This document shows, one piece after another, positions 55,561 to 63,306 of a stretch of DNA of 64,000 bases (positions within the stretch are counted from its first letter, which is position 1; every line of letters starts with the position of its first letter). The position numbers and the translations under genes are program-made. The notes beneath the pieces were generated by a model, which was not told the origin of the DNA, made no database searches, and saw only the letters and a list, made by a program, of their open reading frames with translations. Location of the stretch: the NCBI GenBank assembly GCA_036702975.1, contig DATNPX010000054.1:310001-374000 (forward strand). Reading direction: 5' to 3'. Source of the stretch: DATNPX01 sp036702975. Its GTDB lineage: Bacteria > Cyanobacteriota > Vampirovibrionia > Obscuribacterales > Obscuribacteraceae.

Positions 55561-57382
55561 AATTTAAAAATCCTTCGGTTATAAAATCCGAGCTTTTGTA
55601 AAACTCACCGTAGCTCTGCCCACACCAGTTGCTCGATTTGACCATTTCCAGCAGATCGGAGGGCGATGGCTCTGTACTTCGCATAGTACCAGTTCCACGC
55701 ACAGATGATATGCCAGTGTCAGCCATACCGAGATATTGCAGACAGCACATAATGCCGATGAGCCACGCCATAACGCGGTCATCATGCTTACCATTAGCTG
55801 CACCACCTTGGCCGGTGAATGACTTCACCACAAAGAAGCGCATCTCATTGATCAATGCTTCCGATGGAATGAAGTCACCATCACCCTTTCGGGCGCGGTA
55901 GATCTGAATTCCTTCAGAAAGCATTTGCGGCTTGGATGATGCGTTAGTATCGAATCCAAGATCGCCGGTGACCATCCAAACGTTGTTTCTCAACACGCGC
56001 TTGTAGTACATCGGCTGATAGCCATTATTTTTGAGAATCGCACAGAGAGCGGCGCCAGCACCATGCGCTTCTGGCGCAATCACTGCGTTGTTATACAAGT
56101 AACCGAGCTGAGTGATCATATTCTCGAATGGATGCGGCTCGATCACACCATGGATTTCCGCTACGAGATTCATGCTGGCAATGTCAAACACCATCGCCGA
56201 ACAAGGGTCACGCCCTGGAATACCTTCAGCGGAGTCAGCGGATATCAAATACTTGCGCCCACGCCTTGGCGGTTGCCAGACTTCGAGATACGGTTCTTTA
56301 TCGCGGTTGAGATGCGGCGCGGGTTGCAGTCGATGGCGGGAAGTGAAGCAAATTCTTGGATCAAATAGCGCACCCGGTCTAACCTTATTTGCATAGAGTT
56401 CGGTGCAATCAGAAGGAAAATACGGCGTGCCTGAAGCCAAGAACGCTTCAGCCGGTGACATAGGATATTCTTGCTTGACATAGTTCTCATCCCCGAGACA
56501 ATCACCAATCAACCTATCCGCGTACCAAGCCATGCGCTCAGCCGGTTCAATCGAGTTACCCCATTGCTTGCGCGGGAAATAGTGCTCCATCCGATCTTTG
56601 AGATTCGGATAGCGGTCAAATACATCTTGCAAGAATGACTCGCGCTCGATGTCTGAGTTGAAAACTCGCTTCGCGTCACTGTCATCCATCCATTTAAGAA
56701 ACAATGGCTGCCAGCGGTTTTTCTTCTTAACCGCTTCGTCCCACAGGTCATACATGGCATCGTCAGAGCCTTTAGCTGTAGACTCAGCAAGAACAAATGA
56801 ATCCGGTGATTTTGCAACCGCTTGTTGGAGACCTTTCAGAAGACCGTACAAATCGGGATAACGACTGATTTCAGACAAGTGAACTTTGCGTAGTGTTCGA
56901 CCATGAGCAATATCGATGGTGCCGGCAGTAGCCAATGACATCTTTGAACGGTTATGCTTCCAAGCCAAATCGAGTTCGTTTGACTTCTGGAAAGGCATCT
57001 GCAACTCTTCTGGCAAGCAGTCATAAAAGAGCCGCGCTTTTTCCAGCAGCTCTGAAGTAACCTGCTTCAAGTGCGCCATTACGAGCGTGTTGCAGTTCTC
57101 ACCGCAGTAGGTCTCGGTGAACATGAAGCCTTCACCAACGGTGCTTACGCCGCGCTGCCGTCCCTTTAAGACAAGCAACCAGCAAGGCTCCTGGCGCTTC
57201 AAATAATCCATGCGGATATCAACGATCCGCCGCTGCGATTCGGTGTAATCGAGCTTGATCCGTTCGCCTTTTTTTGTGTTGATCCAAAGGAAATTCGGCA
57301 TGAACAAGTCAGGCCGCGCGTTTCCAAAGCTTCGAAATTTGTCTAACTGTTGAAGGTTAAGAAGGGTCTTTTTGACTGCCAA
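55550..57382 (-). CDS. terL: terminase large subunit
   Basis: This 610-aa protein has the two-domain terminase layout. The ATPase region has a Walker A-like KGRQRGVST (about 73-81), the Walker B-like VHLSEIS and a coupling ESTAKG. The C-terminal nuclease region has ISADSAEGIPGRDPCSAMVF. It packages DNA into capsids and cuts genome ends. The upstream gene at 57357 overlaps it by 26 bp. Confidence 0.85.
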   Translation of the reverse strand: MAVKKTLLNLQQLDKFRSFGNARPDLFMPNFLWINTKKGERIKLDYTESQRRIVDIRMDYLKRQEPCWLLVLKGRQRGVSTVGEGFMFTETYCGENCNTLVMAHLKQVTSELLEKARLFYDCLPEELQMPFQKSNELDLAWKHNRSKMSLATAGTIDIAHGRTLRKVHLSEISRYPDLYGLLKGLQQAVAKSPDSFVLAESTAKGSDDAMYDLWDEAVKKKNRWQPLFLKWMDDSDAKRVFNSDIERESFLQDVFDRYPNLKDRMEHYFPRKQWGNSIEPAERMAWYADRLIGDCLGDENYVKQEYPMSPAEAFLASGTPYFPSDCTELYANKVRPGALFDPRICFTSRHRLQPAPHLNRDKEPYLEVWQPPRRGRKYLISADSAEGIPGRDPCSAMVFDIASMNLVAEIHGVIEPHPFENMITQLGYLYNNAVIAPEAHGAGAALCAILKNNGYQPMYYKRVLRNNVWMVTGDLGFDTNASSKPQMLSEGIQIYRARKGDGDFIPSEALINEMRFFVVKSFTGQGGAANGKHDDRVMAWLIGIMCCLQYLGMADTGISSVRGTGTMRSTEPSPSDLLEMVKSSNWCGQSYGEFYKSSDFITEGFLNYDD

Positions 57383-58037
57383 GGATGGCGCTCAGGGTTT
57401 TATCCAATTCAGACTCTTCTTTTTCGTCATCGTCTGAATCACCAACAGGCGCATCTTTCTTGAACGTCTCAGGCATCGAGTTCTCGCCGATGCGCAATAT
57501 CATGTTTGAATTTTTCATATTGCCGGAACAGTACTGATCGAGGGTTTCATCAGTACCAAGGCGCGTGCGAATACGGTCGCCGCGTTTGATAGTCTTGGCG
57601 AATTCTTTCAGGTGCTCTTTGTGTTGCGGATTGCCAAGCAACTCATAGACTTGATATGCAAGCAATAACGAAGCTTCTTTATCGTGGCCGCAGACAACTT
57701 TTAGGAACGTCTTGAAGTTACCACCGCACGTTGCAACGTCATGCACAATCGTCTCAATAGAGGGCATCTCCCAGCGATCAGTGCGATTTAAATGTGTCTG
57801 GGGTACTTTGTACTTAGCCCGCCATTTGTTGCGCTCATTTAGGCGCGTATAGTAGTCGAACGGCAAGGAAAGACGATTTTTGATCTGCGCCTCGAACTCC
57901 TTTTGCTCATCTCTCGGAAGTTCGCCGTACCAGTTGATGTAATCTTCCTCAAGTGGGCGAGTCTGGCAATCCGGGCACATGCTTCCGAAAGCGTGCAGAT
58001 GGACAATAATTTCGTGCTTACAGTCTTTCTTTCTCAT
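57357..58037 (-). CDS. hypothetical protein upstream of terminase; possible small terminase
   Basis: This 226-aa protein has an N-terminal CPDC-containing segment (KDCKHEIIVHLHAFGSMCPD) that may bind zinc, a helical middle and an acidic C-terminal tail (DSDDDEKEESELD). The position directly before terL fits a small terminase subunit, but the zinc-like start is unusual. Evidence is position only. It overlaps the zinc-binding gene before it by 4 bp. Confidence 0.45.
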   Translation of the reverse strand: MRKKDCKHEIIVHLHAFGSMCPDCQTRPLEEDYINWYGELPRDEQKEFEAQIKNRLSLPFDYYTRLNERNKWRAKYKVPQTHLNRTDRWEMPSIETIVHDVATCGGNFKTFLKVVCGHDKEASLLLAYQVYELLGNPQHKEHLKEFAKTIKRGDRIRTRLGTDETLDQYCSGNMKNSNMILRIGENSMPETFKKDAPVGDSDDDEKEESELDKTLSAILGSQKDPS

Positions 58038-58498
58038 CGCGTCTCGGTCATTGGATTTTCACCGGCCAGAATGCGCGATTTGATATATGTTTCAAGGTTT
58101 TCCTGAATGCGTGTTTGCGCCCTGGCGCGTGCTCGCTTCCAGTCACCATCACTGAAAATCACTACATTGGTGCCATTTTCACGTTCAAAAACACTGAATT
58201 TCGTGCAATCCGAACAGCGTCGATAATGAATGCAATCGCCCTTCCGCATATGCAATTCAGGCTTTGCATTGGGGAAAATAAAGATTCCAGGTCTGCCAGG
58301 ATTGTAAATTTGATTGCGTCCGCAATCGGGACAGAAATTGGCAGGTATATCCCATGCTGCCCGTTCAGGTACGTCTTTGCGCACCACGTCAGGCGTCTCG
58401 AAACCGTCCTCTTGCCAGTTGCGTTTACGCTCGTTTTTCGGATCCCATGTGGCCAATTTTTCATTGAATTGCTTGTAGCCTTTCGGAAGTATCAACAC
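58034..58498 (-). CDS. zinc-finger-like phage protein
   Basis: A 154-aa protein with two cysteine pairs in the middle, CPDCGRNQ and DCIHYRRCSDC, which would bind one zinc, and basic C-terminal helices (RARARAQTRIQENLETYIKS). It may bind nucleic acid. It is part of the overlapping minus-strand chain (4-bp and 7-bp overlaps). No family recognised. Confidence 0.55.
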   Translation of the reverse strand: MLILPKGYKQFNEKLATWDPKNERKRNWQEDGFETPDVVRKDVPERAAWDIPANFCPDCGRNQIYNPGRPGIFIFPNAKPELHMRKGDCIHYRRCSDCTKFSVFERENGTNVVIFSDGDWKRARARAQTRIQENLETYIKSRILAGENPMTETR

Positions 58499-58674
58499 GG
58501 CTTAGTTTCCTGCTGGATATATCGCGCAATCGCTTCGCGAATGCACCAGGCGCGGCTCACAAGAGAGCCAGATTTGCGCGTTTTGCGCGTTGCAATCAAG
58601 TCAAGTTCGAAGATCTGATCAGGCGAAAGCTTGATCGGAATCGCTCGCATTCTCGGCTTCTTTTCGGCGGTCAT
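58492..58674 (-). CDS. ribbon-helix-helix-like phage protein
   Basis: A 60-aa protein of Arc/CopG type: a strand RAIPIKLSP, then two helices (QIFELDLIATRK and GSLVSRAWCIREAIARYIQQ). Likely a small dimeric DNA-binding regulator. 4-bp overlap with the upstream gene at 58671. Confidence 0.55.
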   Translation of the reverse strand: MTAEKKPRMRAIPIKLSPDQIFELDLIATRKTRKSGSLVSRAWCIREAIARYIQQETKPC

Positions 58675-58964
58675 CTGCGCGCAAGTTGGATCACATTACC
58701 AGCAGCCCGATCCAATTCAGCTTGCTTTGCTTCAGCCAGCGCCATTTGGTACTGAATTGCATCGCTTTCTTCCTGCATGGCGGCCATAACCCCTGTCATT
58801 GCAAAGAATTCGCAGTGCTTGATCTTGCTCTTGACGCCTAATTCCTTGCAAAATTCCTTGAAAACCTGCTTGCCTTTGGTGTCTTTTTCGGCTGCAGCAT
58901 AGATTTCATCAAATCGCGCCTTTCTGGCTTCAGGATTAGTTCTCAGGCTTAATTGTTCGCTCAT
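58671..58964 (-). CDS. hypothetical small phage protein
   Basis: A 97-aa helical, mixed-charge protein (ARFDEIYAAAEKDTKGKQVF, then LGVKSKIKHCEF). No motif, signal or membrane helix. Overlaps both neighbours by 4 bp, so translation is coupled. Family not recognised. Confidence 0.5.
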   Translation of the reverse strand: MSEQLSLRTNPEARKARFDEIYAAAEKDTKGKQVFKEFCKELGVKSKIKHCEFFAMTGVMAAMQEESDAIQYQMALAEAKQAELDRAAGNVIQLARR

Positions 58965-59611
58965 GCCGCCTCCTTGCCACGAAAATCAATCGTTTTCAGC
59001 TTGAATGCAACGCGCGAGCCACGGTGATCGTAGAGCCCGCGAGCCACGGCAACAATTCCTTCAGCCTCATAGCCAATTCCTGTAATCTCATCGGCTAGGC
59101 GGCTATAGAAACCCTTCCGCACGAGCTGAACAACTTCATCGGTGGTTAATTCGCCCATCACCGGCGCATGTTTAACGCCGAGCGATTCAGCTATCGAGGG
59201 AATAGCGATCTGATCAACCCAAGTTTCGGTCTCTTTTTGCACCAAAACGTCGAATAAAACGAACGTCTTGGTTGCCGAATACGCAGCACCACCATTGATG
59301 CCAGGTCCGCAACCCTCGCCGAACAGCGTTACAGGCTTATCAAAGACCTGCTTCATCAATTCCGGCGTGAAGTGCTCGATCAAAAACTTGTAAAGATCAG
59401 CTGGAAGGTCTTTCGGGTTGAGCGATTTTCTGCCTGCAACGGTGACGTTTTCACCGTCAAACTGAATCCGGATATTCTGGCCGTGGATTTTCTCTGTTAC
59501 GTGCCACTCGCGAATCAGTCCAAATTCTTTCGCTCTGTAATCGCCTTCAACCAGCTTGAAAGTGCGTTCATCGCGCTTCAAGAGGGTCTCCATCTTAGGA
59601 TATTCCTTCAT
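58961..59611 (-). CDS. RNA ligase-family nucleotidyltransferase
   Basis: This 216-aa protein has the covalent nucleotidyltransferase motifs in order. Motif I is the lysine K41 in TEKIHGQNI, motif III is TLFGEGCG (E99), motif IV is EGIVAVARG (E184) and motif V is VAFKLKTIDF (K204, K206). All catalytic lysines are present. The short length and the KIHG form fit the RNA ligase branch (T4 Rnl2-like) rather than DNA ligase or capping enzyme. It joins RNA ends using ATP. It may repair cleaved tRNA. Confidence 0.75.
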   Translation of the reverse strand: MKEYPKMETLLKRDERTFKLVEGDYRAKEFGLIREWHVTEKIHGQNIRIQFDGENVTVAGRKSLNPKDLPADLYKFLIEHFTPELMKQVFDKPVTLFGEGCGPGINGGAAYSATKTFVLFDVLVQKETETWVDQIAIPSIAESLGVKHAPVMGELTTDEVVQLVRKGFYSRLADEITGIGYEAEGIVAVARGLYDHRGSRVAFKLKTIDFRGKEAA

Positions 59612-59820
59612 CCGTAGCTATACTCTGTCTTTTGCTCCCGAACAACTTCAGTGGCTTCGATTGTCTCTTTCAAGACAGCCATTTTATGAATGAAGTGTTC
59701 GGTCAAACCTATTTCCGGGCGTGCGTGTTCTAGCCTCGCAAGTTCTTCACGAGCTGCTTGGCGCACGTCGTGCGGATACTTAAGCTGTTCAACATATTGG
59801 TAATATGTCTTCTGGCTCAT
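59608..59820 (-). CDS. hypothetical small phage protein
   Basis: A 70-aa helical protein (YYQYVEQLKYPHDVRQAARE and onward), with no recognised motif. It shares 4-bp overlaps with the RNA ligase gene downstream and the next gene upstream, so it belongs to the same translational chain. Confidence 0.45.
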   Translation of the reverse strand: MSQKTYYQYVEQLKYPHDVRQAAREELARLEHARPEIGLTEHFIHKMAVLKETIEATEVVREQKTEYSYG

Positions 59821-60281
59821 ATGATTTCGATGTCCACTTTTGGCGCGCTCGCCTTGACTCGCTTCATGCTTTCGGAGACATAGAAGAAAGTTCCAGGGCG
59901 TTTAGTTGCTTCGGCCTGCGCAAAAGCTAGTGCTTCGGTTGGCGTTGCAAATGCCTTTTGATCACCAGCCATTACCGAATAAACGACGTTCAAGCGGTCT
60001 TGGCGCTTAACTTCCTTGTCATTCAGTCTACGGTTGATCCACGAGCGCACGTCGCGCATTTCCTTCTCGCTAAGTTGCCCAAGTGCGAAGAGAATTGAAT
60101 CAACACCACTGAGGCTTCCCTCTTTTTCCACTACCTCAGCGAGACGGCTCCAAATCGTTTCCGCCTGCTTCGAAAGAACGGCTTGCTTCTGCAGTTCCGT
60201 CTTGAATGGCTCAGTCACGGGGACGCCCATGGTATCGACGTAACAACCTTTTCGCCAATCGTATTTATATTCGCCAGCCAT
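59817..60281 (-). CDS. hypothetical phage protein
   Basis: A 154-aa protein, mixed helical and charged (ESGSL-type linker, then ALGQLSEKEMRDVRSWINRR). No signal or membrane segment. Start 60281 directly adjoins the stop of the 58-aa gene at 60282. Function unknown. Confidence 0.5.
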   Translation of the reverse strand: MAGEYKYDWRKGCYVDTMGVPVTEPFKTELQKQAVLSKQAETIWSRLAEVVEKEGSLSGVDSILFALGQLSEKEMRDVRSWINRRLNDKEVKRQDRLNVVYSVMAGDQKAFATPTEALAFAQAEATKRPGTFFYVSESMKRVKASAPKVDIEII

Positions 60282-60458
60282 TTATGTGCTTGCCTTCTTA
60301 GTGTGAGGCAGAAGAGCCTCGAAACCTTTTTCTAACGCGGTTGCAGCATCACCGAGCACGTGCTCAAAGTCTGCGATTGCGCCTGATTGCTTCGCTTCCT
60401 GATAAAGTTGGAAGAACTCCGAAGCGGTTGTGATAACTTCTGCTGGATTTACAGCCAT
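60282..60458 (-). CDS. 58-aa phage protein
   Basis: A frame beginning MAVNPAEVITTASEFFQLYQ and ending HTKKAST. The stop abuts the next gene's start without a gap. It has good coding character and a Lys-rich end. It is short but lies in the otherwise gap-free chain, so I accept it. No family recognised. Confidence 0.5.
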   Translation of the reverse strand: MAVNPAEVITTASEFFQLYQEAKQSGAIADFEHVLGDAATALEKGFEALLPHTKKAST

Positions 60459-60462
60459 GTGA

Positions 60463-60606
60463 TTACCTCTTCAAAAGAGCGGCAACGGCACCAACGCCAG
60501 TTGCAAACAAAGTGATGCAAAAGCTGCAGCTGAGTGTGATTGCTGACAGTTTCAGTTGCAGCCAGAAGAGCGCATCAACGGCGCTCGGCGCTAACGTAAT
60601 TTCCAT
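60463..60606 (-). CDS. 47-aa phage membrane peptide
   Basis: A short frame, MEITLAPSAVDALFWLQLKL and on to AALLKR, with one hydrophobic membrane helix (about 20-44). A strong AAGGAGAAAA ribosome-binding site precedes the ATG at 60606, and the same block precedes the next gene at 60755. It sits 4 nt before the 58-aa gene. Probably a small membrane regulator. Confidence 0.5.
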   Translation of the reverse strand: MEITLAPSAVDALFWLQLKLSAITLSCSFCITLFATGVGAVAALLKR

Positions 60607-60614
60607 TTTTCTCC

Positions 60615-60755
60615 TTACCACCCGAACGTCCAATCAGCTCGGGTTAACATCCAAATTAAATAGACACCCAGTGCTGCGAACATCACAAGCACCAATTCAA
60701 ACAGTCCGGCAACTGTCCACAGCAACCAAATCGGCAGGTGCAGAACGATGTCCAT
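60615..60755 (-). CDS. 46-aa phage membrane peptide
   Basis: The frame is open upstream to 60902, but AAGGAGAAAA immediately before the ATG at 60755 gives MDIVLHLPIWLLWTVAGLFE and onward, with two close hydrophobic helices. I therefore place the start there. It overlaps the next gene by 59 bp. Possibly a holin-like or membrane-stress peptide. Confidence 0.5.
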   Translation of the reverse strand: MDIVLHLPIWLLWTVAGLFELVLVMFAALGVYLIWMLTRADWTFGW

Positions 60756-61116
60756 TTTTCTCCTTTTCAAGCAACTCGGCACATTCCACGCCAAGCTGTT
60801 TTCGACGGTCTCGATCTTTTTTCTTCTCGTCTGGAAGCAAGCTGAAAAAGTGCGAGATCGCCCCCTCGGCATTCCAGAAACCAGCAGAGCTAGCGAGAAC
60901 ATCGGTCAGATCTCTCGGCTCACCACCTTCGCCCCAAGCGCCACAACCAGAACAACTTCCGTAGTAGCCAGCGAAGACGATAAACTGATCTTTGAAGCGT
61001 CCAAGAGCGAACACCTCGCCCTGGTAATCGCCGACATCTTCGATGTCAATCCAAAGAACTTCCTTCGAAGACTCTTTTAGATAGTCGGAAAAATAATTCT
61101 CTTCAATCGCTTTCAT
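60697..61116 (-). CDS. hypothetical phage protein
   Basis: A 139-aa acidic protein with a central GSCSGCGAWGEGG segment and a Lys/Glu-rich helix (DEKKKDRDRRKQLG). No motif is recognised; the two CxxC-like cysteines might bind metal. Start at ATG 61116 overlaps the previous gene by 4 bp. Confidence 0.5.
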   Translation of the reverse strand: MKAIEENYFSDYLKESSKEVLWIDIEDVGDYQGEVFALGRFKDQFIVFAGYYGSCSGCGAWGEGGEPRDLTDVLASSAGFWNAEGAISHFFSLLPDEKKKDRDRRKQLGVECAELLEKEKNGHRSAPADLVAVDSCRTV

Positions 61117-61538
61117 TGCTTCCTCACAAGTGCAACACGCACGCGATCAACGTCAATGGTGTATTCAGCCACGCACTGACTGCGCGGTATTGGATCAACA
61201 TCCATCTGAAGACAGAATACGCCACCATTCCCGTATGCAAGACGAACAAGCGGTTCGAGCAAGCAAGCAGTAGCCACGCGCAATGCCTCGCGAGCATATG
61301 TATCTGACACGCCAGCTTCTCTTGCTACCTTCTTCACCATTGCTTCGCCAATCGTGCCGTTAGTCATCAACTTCGGGCGAAAGACCAAGTGAACCTCGCC
61401 AGAGCGAGCCTGAGCGTCACAGGTCCAATCGCGTAGCTTCAGTGCTGAATCCATCACGATGGTGTTCTTCTCAACGCTCACATCGCTTACGAAGCGTTCA
61501 AGCGGTAATATCGGTAGTTTCGTTTGTTCGTCTTGCAT
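61113..61538 (-). CDS. hypothetical phage protein
   Basis: A 141-aa mixed alpha/beta protein (ERFVSDVSVEKNTIVMDSAL, then TIGEAMVKKVAREAGVSDTY). There is no signal or membrane segment. It belongs to the coupled minus-strand chain. Role unknown. Confidence 0.5.
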   Translation of the reverse strand: MQDEQTKLPILPLERFVSDVSVEKNTIVMDSALKLRDWTCDAQARSGEVHLVFRPKLMTNGTIGEAMVKKVAREAGVSDTYAREALRVATACLLEPLVRLAYGNGGVFCLQMDVDPIPRSQCVAEYTIDVDRVRVALVRKQ

Positions 61539-61544
61539 CTTCTT

Positions 61545-61949
61545 CTACACTTTTCCAAGTTGTTTTCGAACCTTTGACAGGAACGAAGTGCGCTGCGCAG
61601 GTGTAGGTATCTGCGGAACACCCCAACTTTCATCAAACTGAATAACGCCACAGGCGTAAGCGTGAAATCGGGCAGCTGCTAGCTCTGCCGAATCAAACGG
61701 ACACGAGAATGATCGAGCAAGTTTGTCAGCATTTCTAACCATCATGAAGCTTACCGTGACTGAATCAACGCCACGCTCAAGCCAATCAGTAAGCAGCAGT
61801 GCAAATCTAGACTGCCCCGTTTCAGCTTCGAAAGACGGCAGCACATGCTTTTCAGCAGGCTTATTAAAAGTGATTCCCAACAAAGGTTCAAGATGCACTT
61901 TTAGCGCTTCGAACATCGCCAAGTAGTTTGCAGTTCTATCGTCTGTCAT
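61545..61949 (-). CDS. hypothetical phage protein
   Basis: A 134-aa protein with a helical N-terminus (TANYLAMFEALKVHLEPL) and a basic C-terminus. GAAGGAAG precedes the ATG. It is the first gene after the tRNA-like element on this strand. No family recognised. Confidence 0.5.
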   Translation of the reverse strand: MTDDRTANYLAMFEALKVHLEPLLGITFNKPAEKHVLPSFEAETGQSRFALLLTDWLERGVDSVTVSFMMVRNADKLARSFSCPFDSAELAAARFHAYACGVIQFDESWGVPQIPTPAQRTSFLSKVRKQLGKV

Positions 61950-62050
61950 TTTTCTTCCTTCTAAAGTAGGGTACGCGGTTGGACTAGTACCAACACTGGC
62001 ACCGTTTGTATCCGGCTGCCTCTTCTAAATTGGGCTACACGTACCATAAT

Positions 62051-62135
62051 TGGGGGACCGCAAGGGAATCGAACCCTCATTTTCTGACTGCCCTCTTTTA
62101 AAGGGCACCACCCAGCTGCCTGCCAGGTGCGGCAT
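62051..62135 (-). tRNA. tRNA-like element with canonical T-arm and encoded CCA
   Basis: On the minus strand the 3' part is tRNA-like: T-arm GAGGG-TTCGATT-CCCTT followed by GCGGTCC, a discriminator and CCA (62053-62051). An anticodon-like hairpin TGCCCT/AGGGCA lies upstream with loop TTAAAAG (which would read AAA). The 5' acceptor pairs only 5 of 7, and the D-arm is not clear. It may be a phage tRNA decayed or divergent, or a regulatory mimic. The same hairpin read on the plus strand has a CTTTTAA loop. Confidence 0.45.
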
Positions 62136-62164
62136 CTCCTGCCTCCAGATCAGCGAATTTCCAT

Positions 62165-62398
62165 TTATTCGAACAGCCCCATAGCTTTCTTACCGAGATT
62201 CCTAAACCACTCCACCAGCTTTTCCCAGTAGGTTGGCTCATGGACGGGTACGTAAATCTCACGAACTCCGTAGATATCCATTGTCATCTGCGCCTTGGTG
62301 CGTTCAATCGCTCGTTGAGCAATGTCATAGCAATAGGCTTCGATCTCAGTCCTCGATGGAACCTTCGGTGCTTCAATCCAGCAAGCAGCACAACACAT
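62165..62398 (-). CDS. small Cys-rich phage protein
   Basis: A 77-aa protein starting MCCAACWIEAPKVPSR, with an early cysteine cluster, then a helical, mixed-charge body (EAYCYDIAQRAIERTKAQM) and an amphipathic end (EKLVEWFRNLGKKAMGLFE). It adjoins the gene at 62399. Function unknown. Confidence 0.45.
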   Translation of the reverse strand: MCCAACWIEAPKVPSRTEIEAYCYDIAQRAIERTKAQMTMDIYGVREIYVPVHEPTYWEKLVEWFRNLGKKAMGLFE

Positions 62399-62581
62399 CT
62401 ACTTCACCTGCTCCAAAGCCTGACTGGCCAGCTTCGCAGAGTTCATCTCTGGCGGGTAAAAGAATTGGTACGTTGCGTGGTGCAAGATATTCATCAGGAA
62501 GTTTTCAAACACCCTGCTAAGCATCTGGCATGCGAAATACAACACGATCAGGCTGGATATGCCTTCAACAGTAAACGTCAT
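62399..62581 (-). CDS. small phage membrane protein
   Basis: A 60-aa protein with a hydrophobic N-terminal half (SSLIVLYFACQMLSRVFENF). It lies directly between two small genes with 0-bp and 4-bp spacing, so it is part of the chain. Possibly a membrane regulator. Confidence 0.45.
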   Translation of the reverse strand: MTFTVEGISSLIVLYFACQMLSRVFENFLMNILHHATYQFFYPPEMNSAKLASQALEQVK

Positions 62582-62862
62582 TCTTCCTCCACAGTTAAAA
62601 GCGGCGATGGTAGGTTCCTGTCAAATGAGACCTTGGCACCCTCGTGGATGAATGGATACGCACTGCGAAAGCTGGTTACTTCTACGGTTGTGCCATCAGT
62701 CAATCGAATTTGAAAGCAAACATGGCTACTGCCACTTTCAACATATTCAATTTCGTGCTGGATGGCTCCGTGCACAATGTCAGGTTTATAGTTGCTCGCG
62801 GAATACACCGCTGCCCACGTTAAAAGCCCAAGCACTGACGCTGTAAGCACCTTACCGATCAT
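62578..62862 (-). CDS. small phage membrane/secreted protein
   Basis: A 94-aa protein with an N-terminal membrane helix or signal (VLTASVLGLLTWAAVYSAS) and a beta-rich C-terminal part (CFQIRLTDGTTVEVTSF). It is the most upstream gene of this chain before the regulatory region at 62.9 kb. Family unknown. Confidence 0.5.
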   Translation of the reverse strand: MIGKVLTASVLGLLTWAAVYSASNYKPDIVHGAIQHEIEYVESGSSHVCFQIRLTDGTTVEVTSFRSAYPFIHEGAKVSFDRNLPSPLLTVEEE

Positions 62863-62983
62863 ATCTCACTGTTACCTTACTGAAAGTCCTTGAATCTCTC
62901 AGCTCAGTTGCGTTGTGAGTGATCTGCACTTCGCGTCTTGCTATACCTCATAGTATACCCAGGTATTCTCTTCCAATTCAACT

Positions 62984-63062
62984 GAAAATTTTGTAGGAAA
63001 AATTTGGAGAATGCAAAATTTGAAGAAGGATAGTTACGAGTACCACACACTGAAATTTTTGC
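62984..63062. repeat. AAAATTT-type A/T-symmetric elements in candidate control region
   Basis: Four similar short blocks, AAAATTTT (62985-62992), AAAAATTT (62998-63005), AAAATTT (63015-63021) and AAATTTTT (63053-63060), occur within 80 bp of AT-rich DNA upstream of the small-gene chain. The first three centres are 14-16 bp apart. Such spacing could be operator or origin sites, or just A/T composition. Confidence 0.4.
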
Positions 63063-63306
63063 ATCTAAGGTATCTCACCCTTCACTGAATCCCACCATCC
63101 ATGGCAGTGCCACCATCCATGCCTGGACGCTGCGAACGCACAGCCTGCGGCTCTTGCATCATCACTGAATGAATCAATGGAACATCGTGTGCACAATATT
63201 GCAATGAATGTATGCGATGTATATCGCATTGATGTGATACCATGCTTGGTGAGCAACCTATCGCTGTCGCTCTATCATTCAAAGCTTATGCTCAATCAAA
63301 GTAATG
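63063..63306. other. TGCAT/ATGAAT-rich stretch, no firm gene
   Basis: The plus strand repeats CACCATCCATG twice within 30 bp (near 63093 and 63111), and a related CACCATCCAT occurs again near 63610. Short minus-strand frames (63082-63282 and 63065-63256) exist, but both lack a supported start or motif. I leave it uncalled. The region is dominated by short repeated words (TGCAT, ATGAAT, CACTGA). Confidence 0.35.

Noticed and set aside
62082..62110. A canonical-looking Lys anticodon arm (GCCCT-CTTTTAA-AGGGC) on the plus strand
   Set aside because: There is no matching T-arm, D-arm or acceptor on that strand; the hairpin is the palindromic counterpart of the minus-strand tRNA-like arm.
63065..63282. 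Two small minus-strand frames (63 and 66 aa)
   Set aside because: They have no supported ribosome-binding site or motif and are explained by the repeated words in this region.
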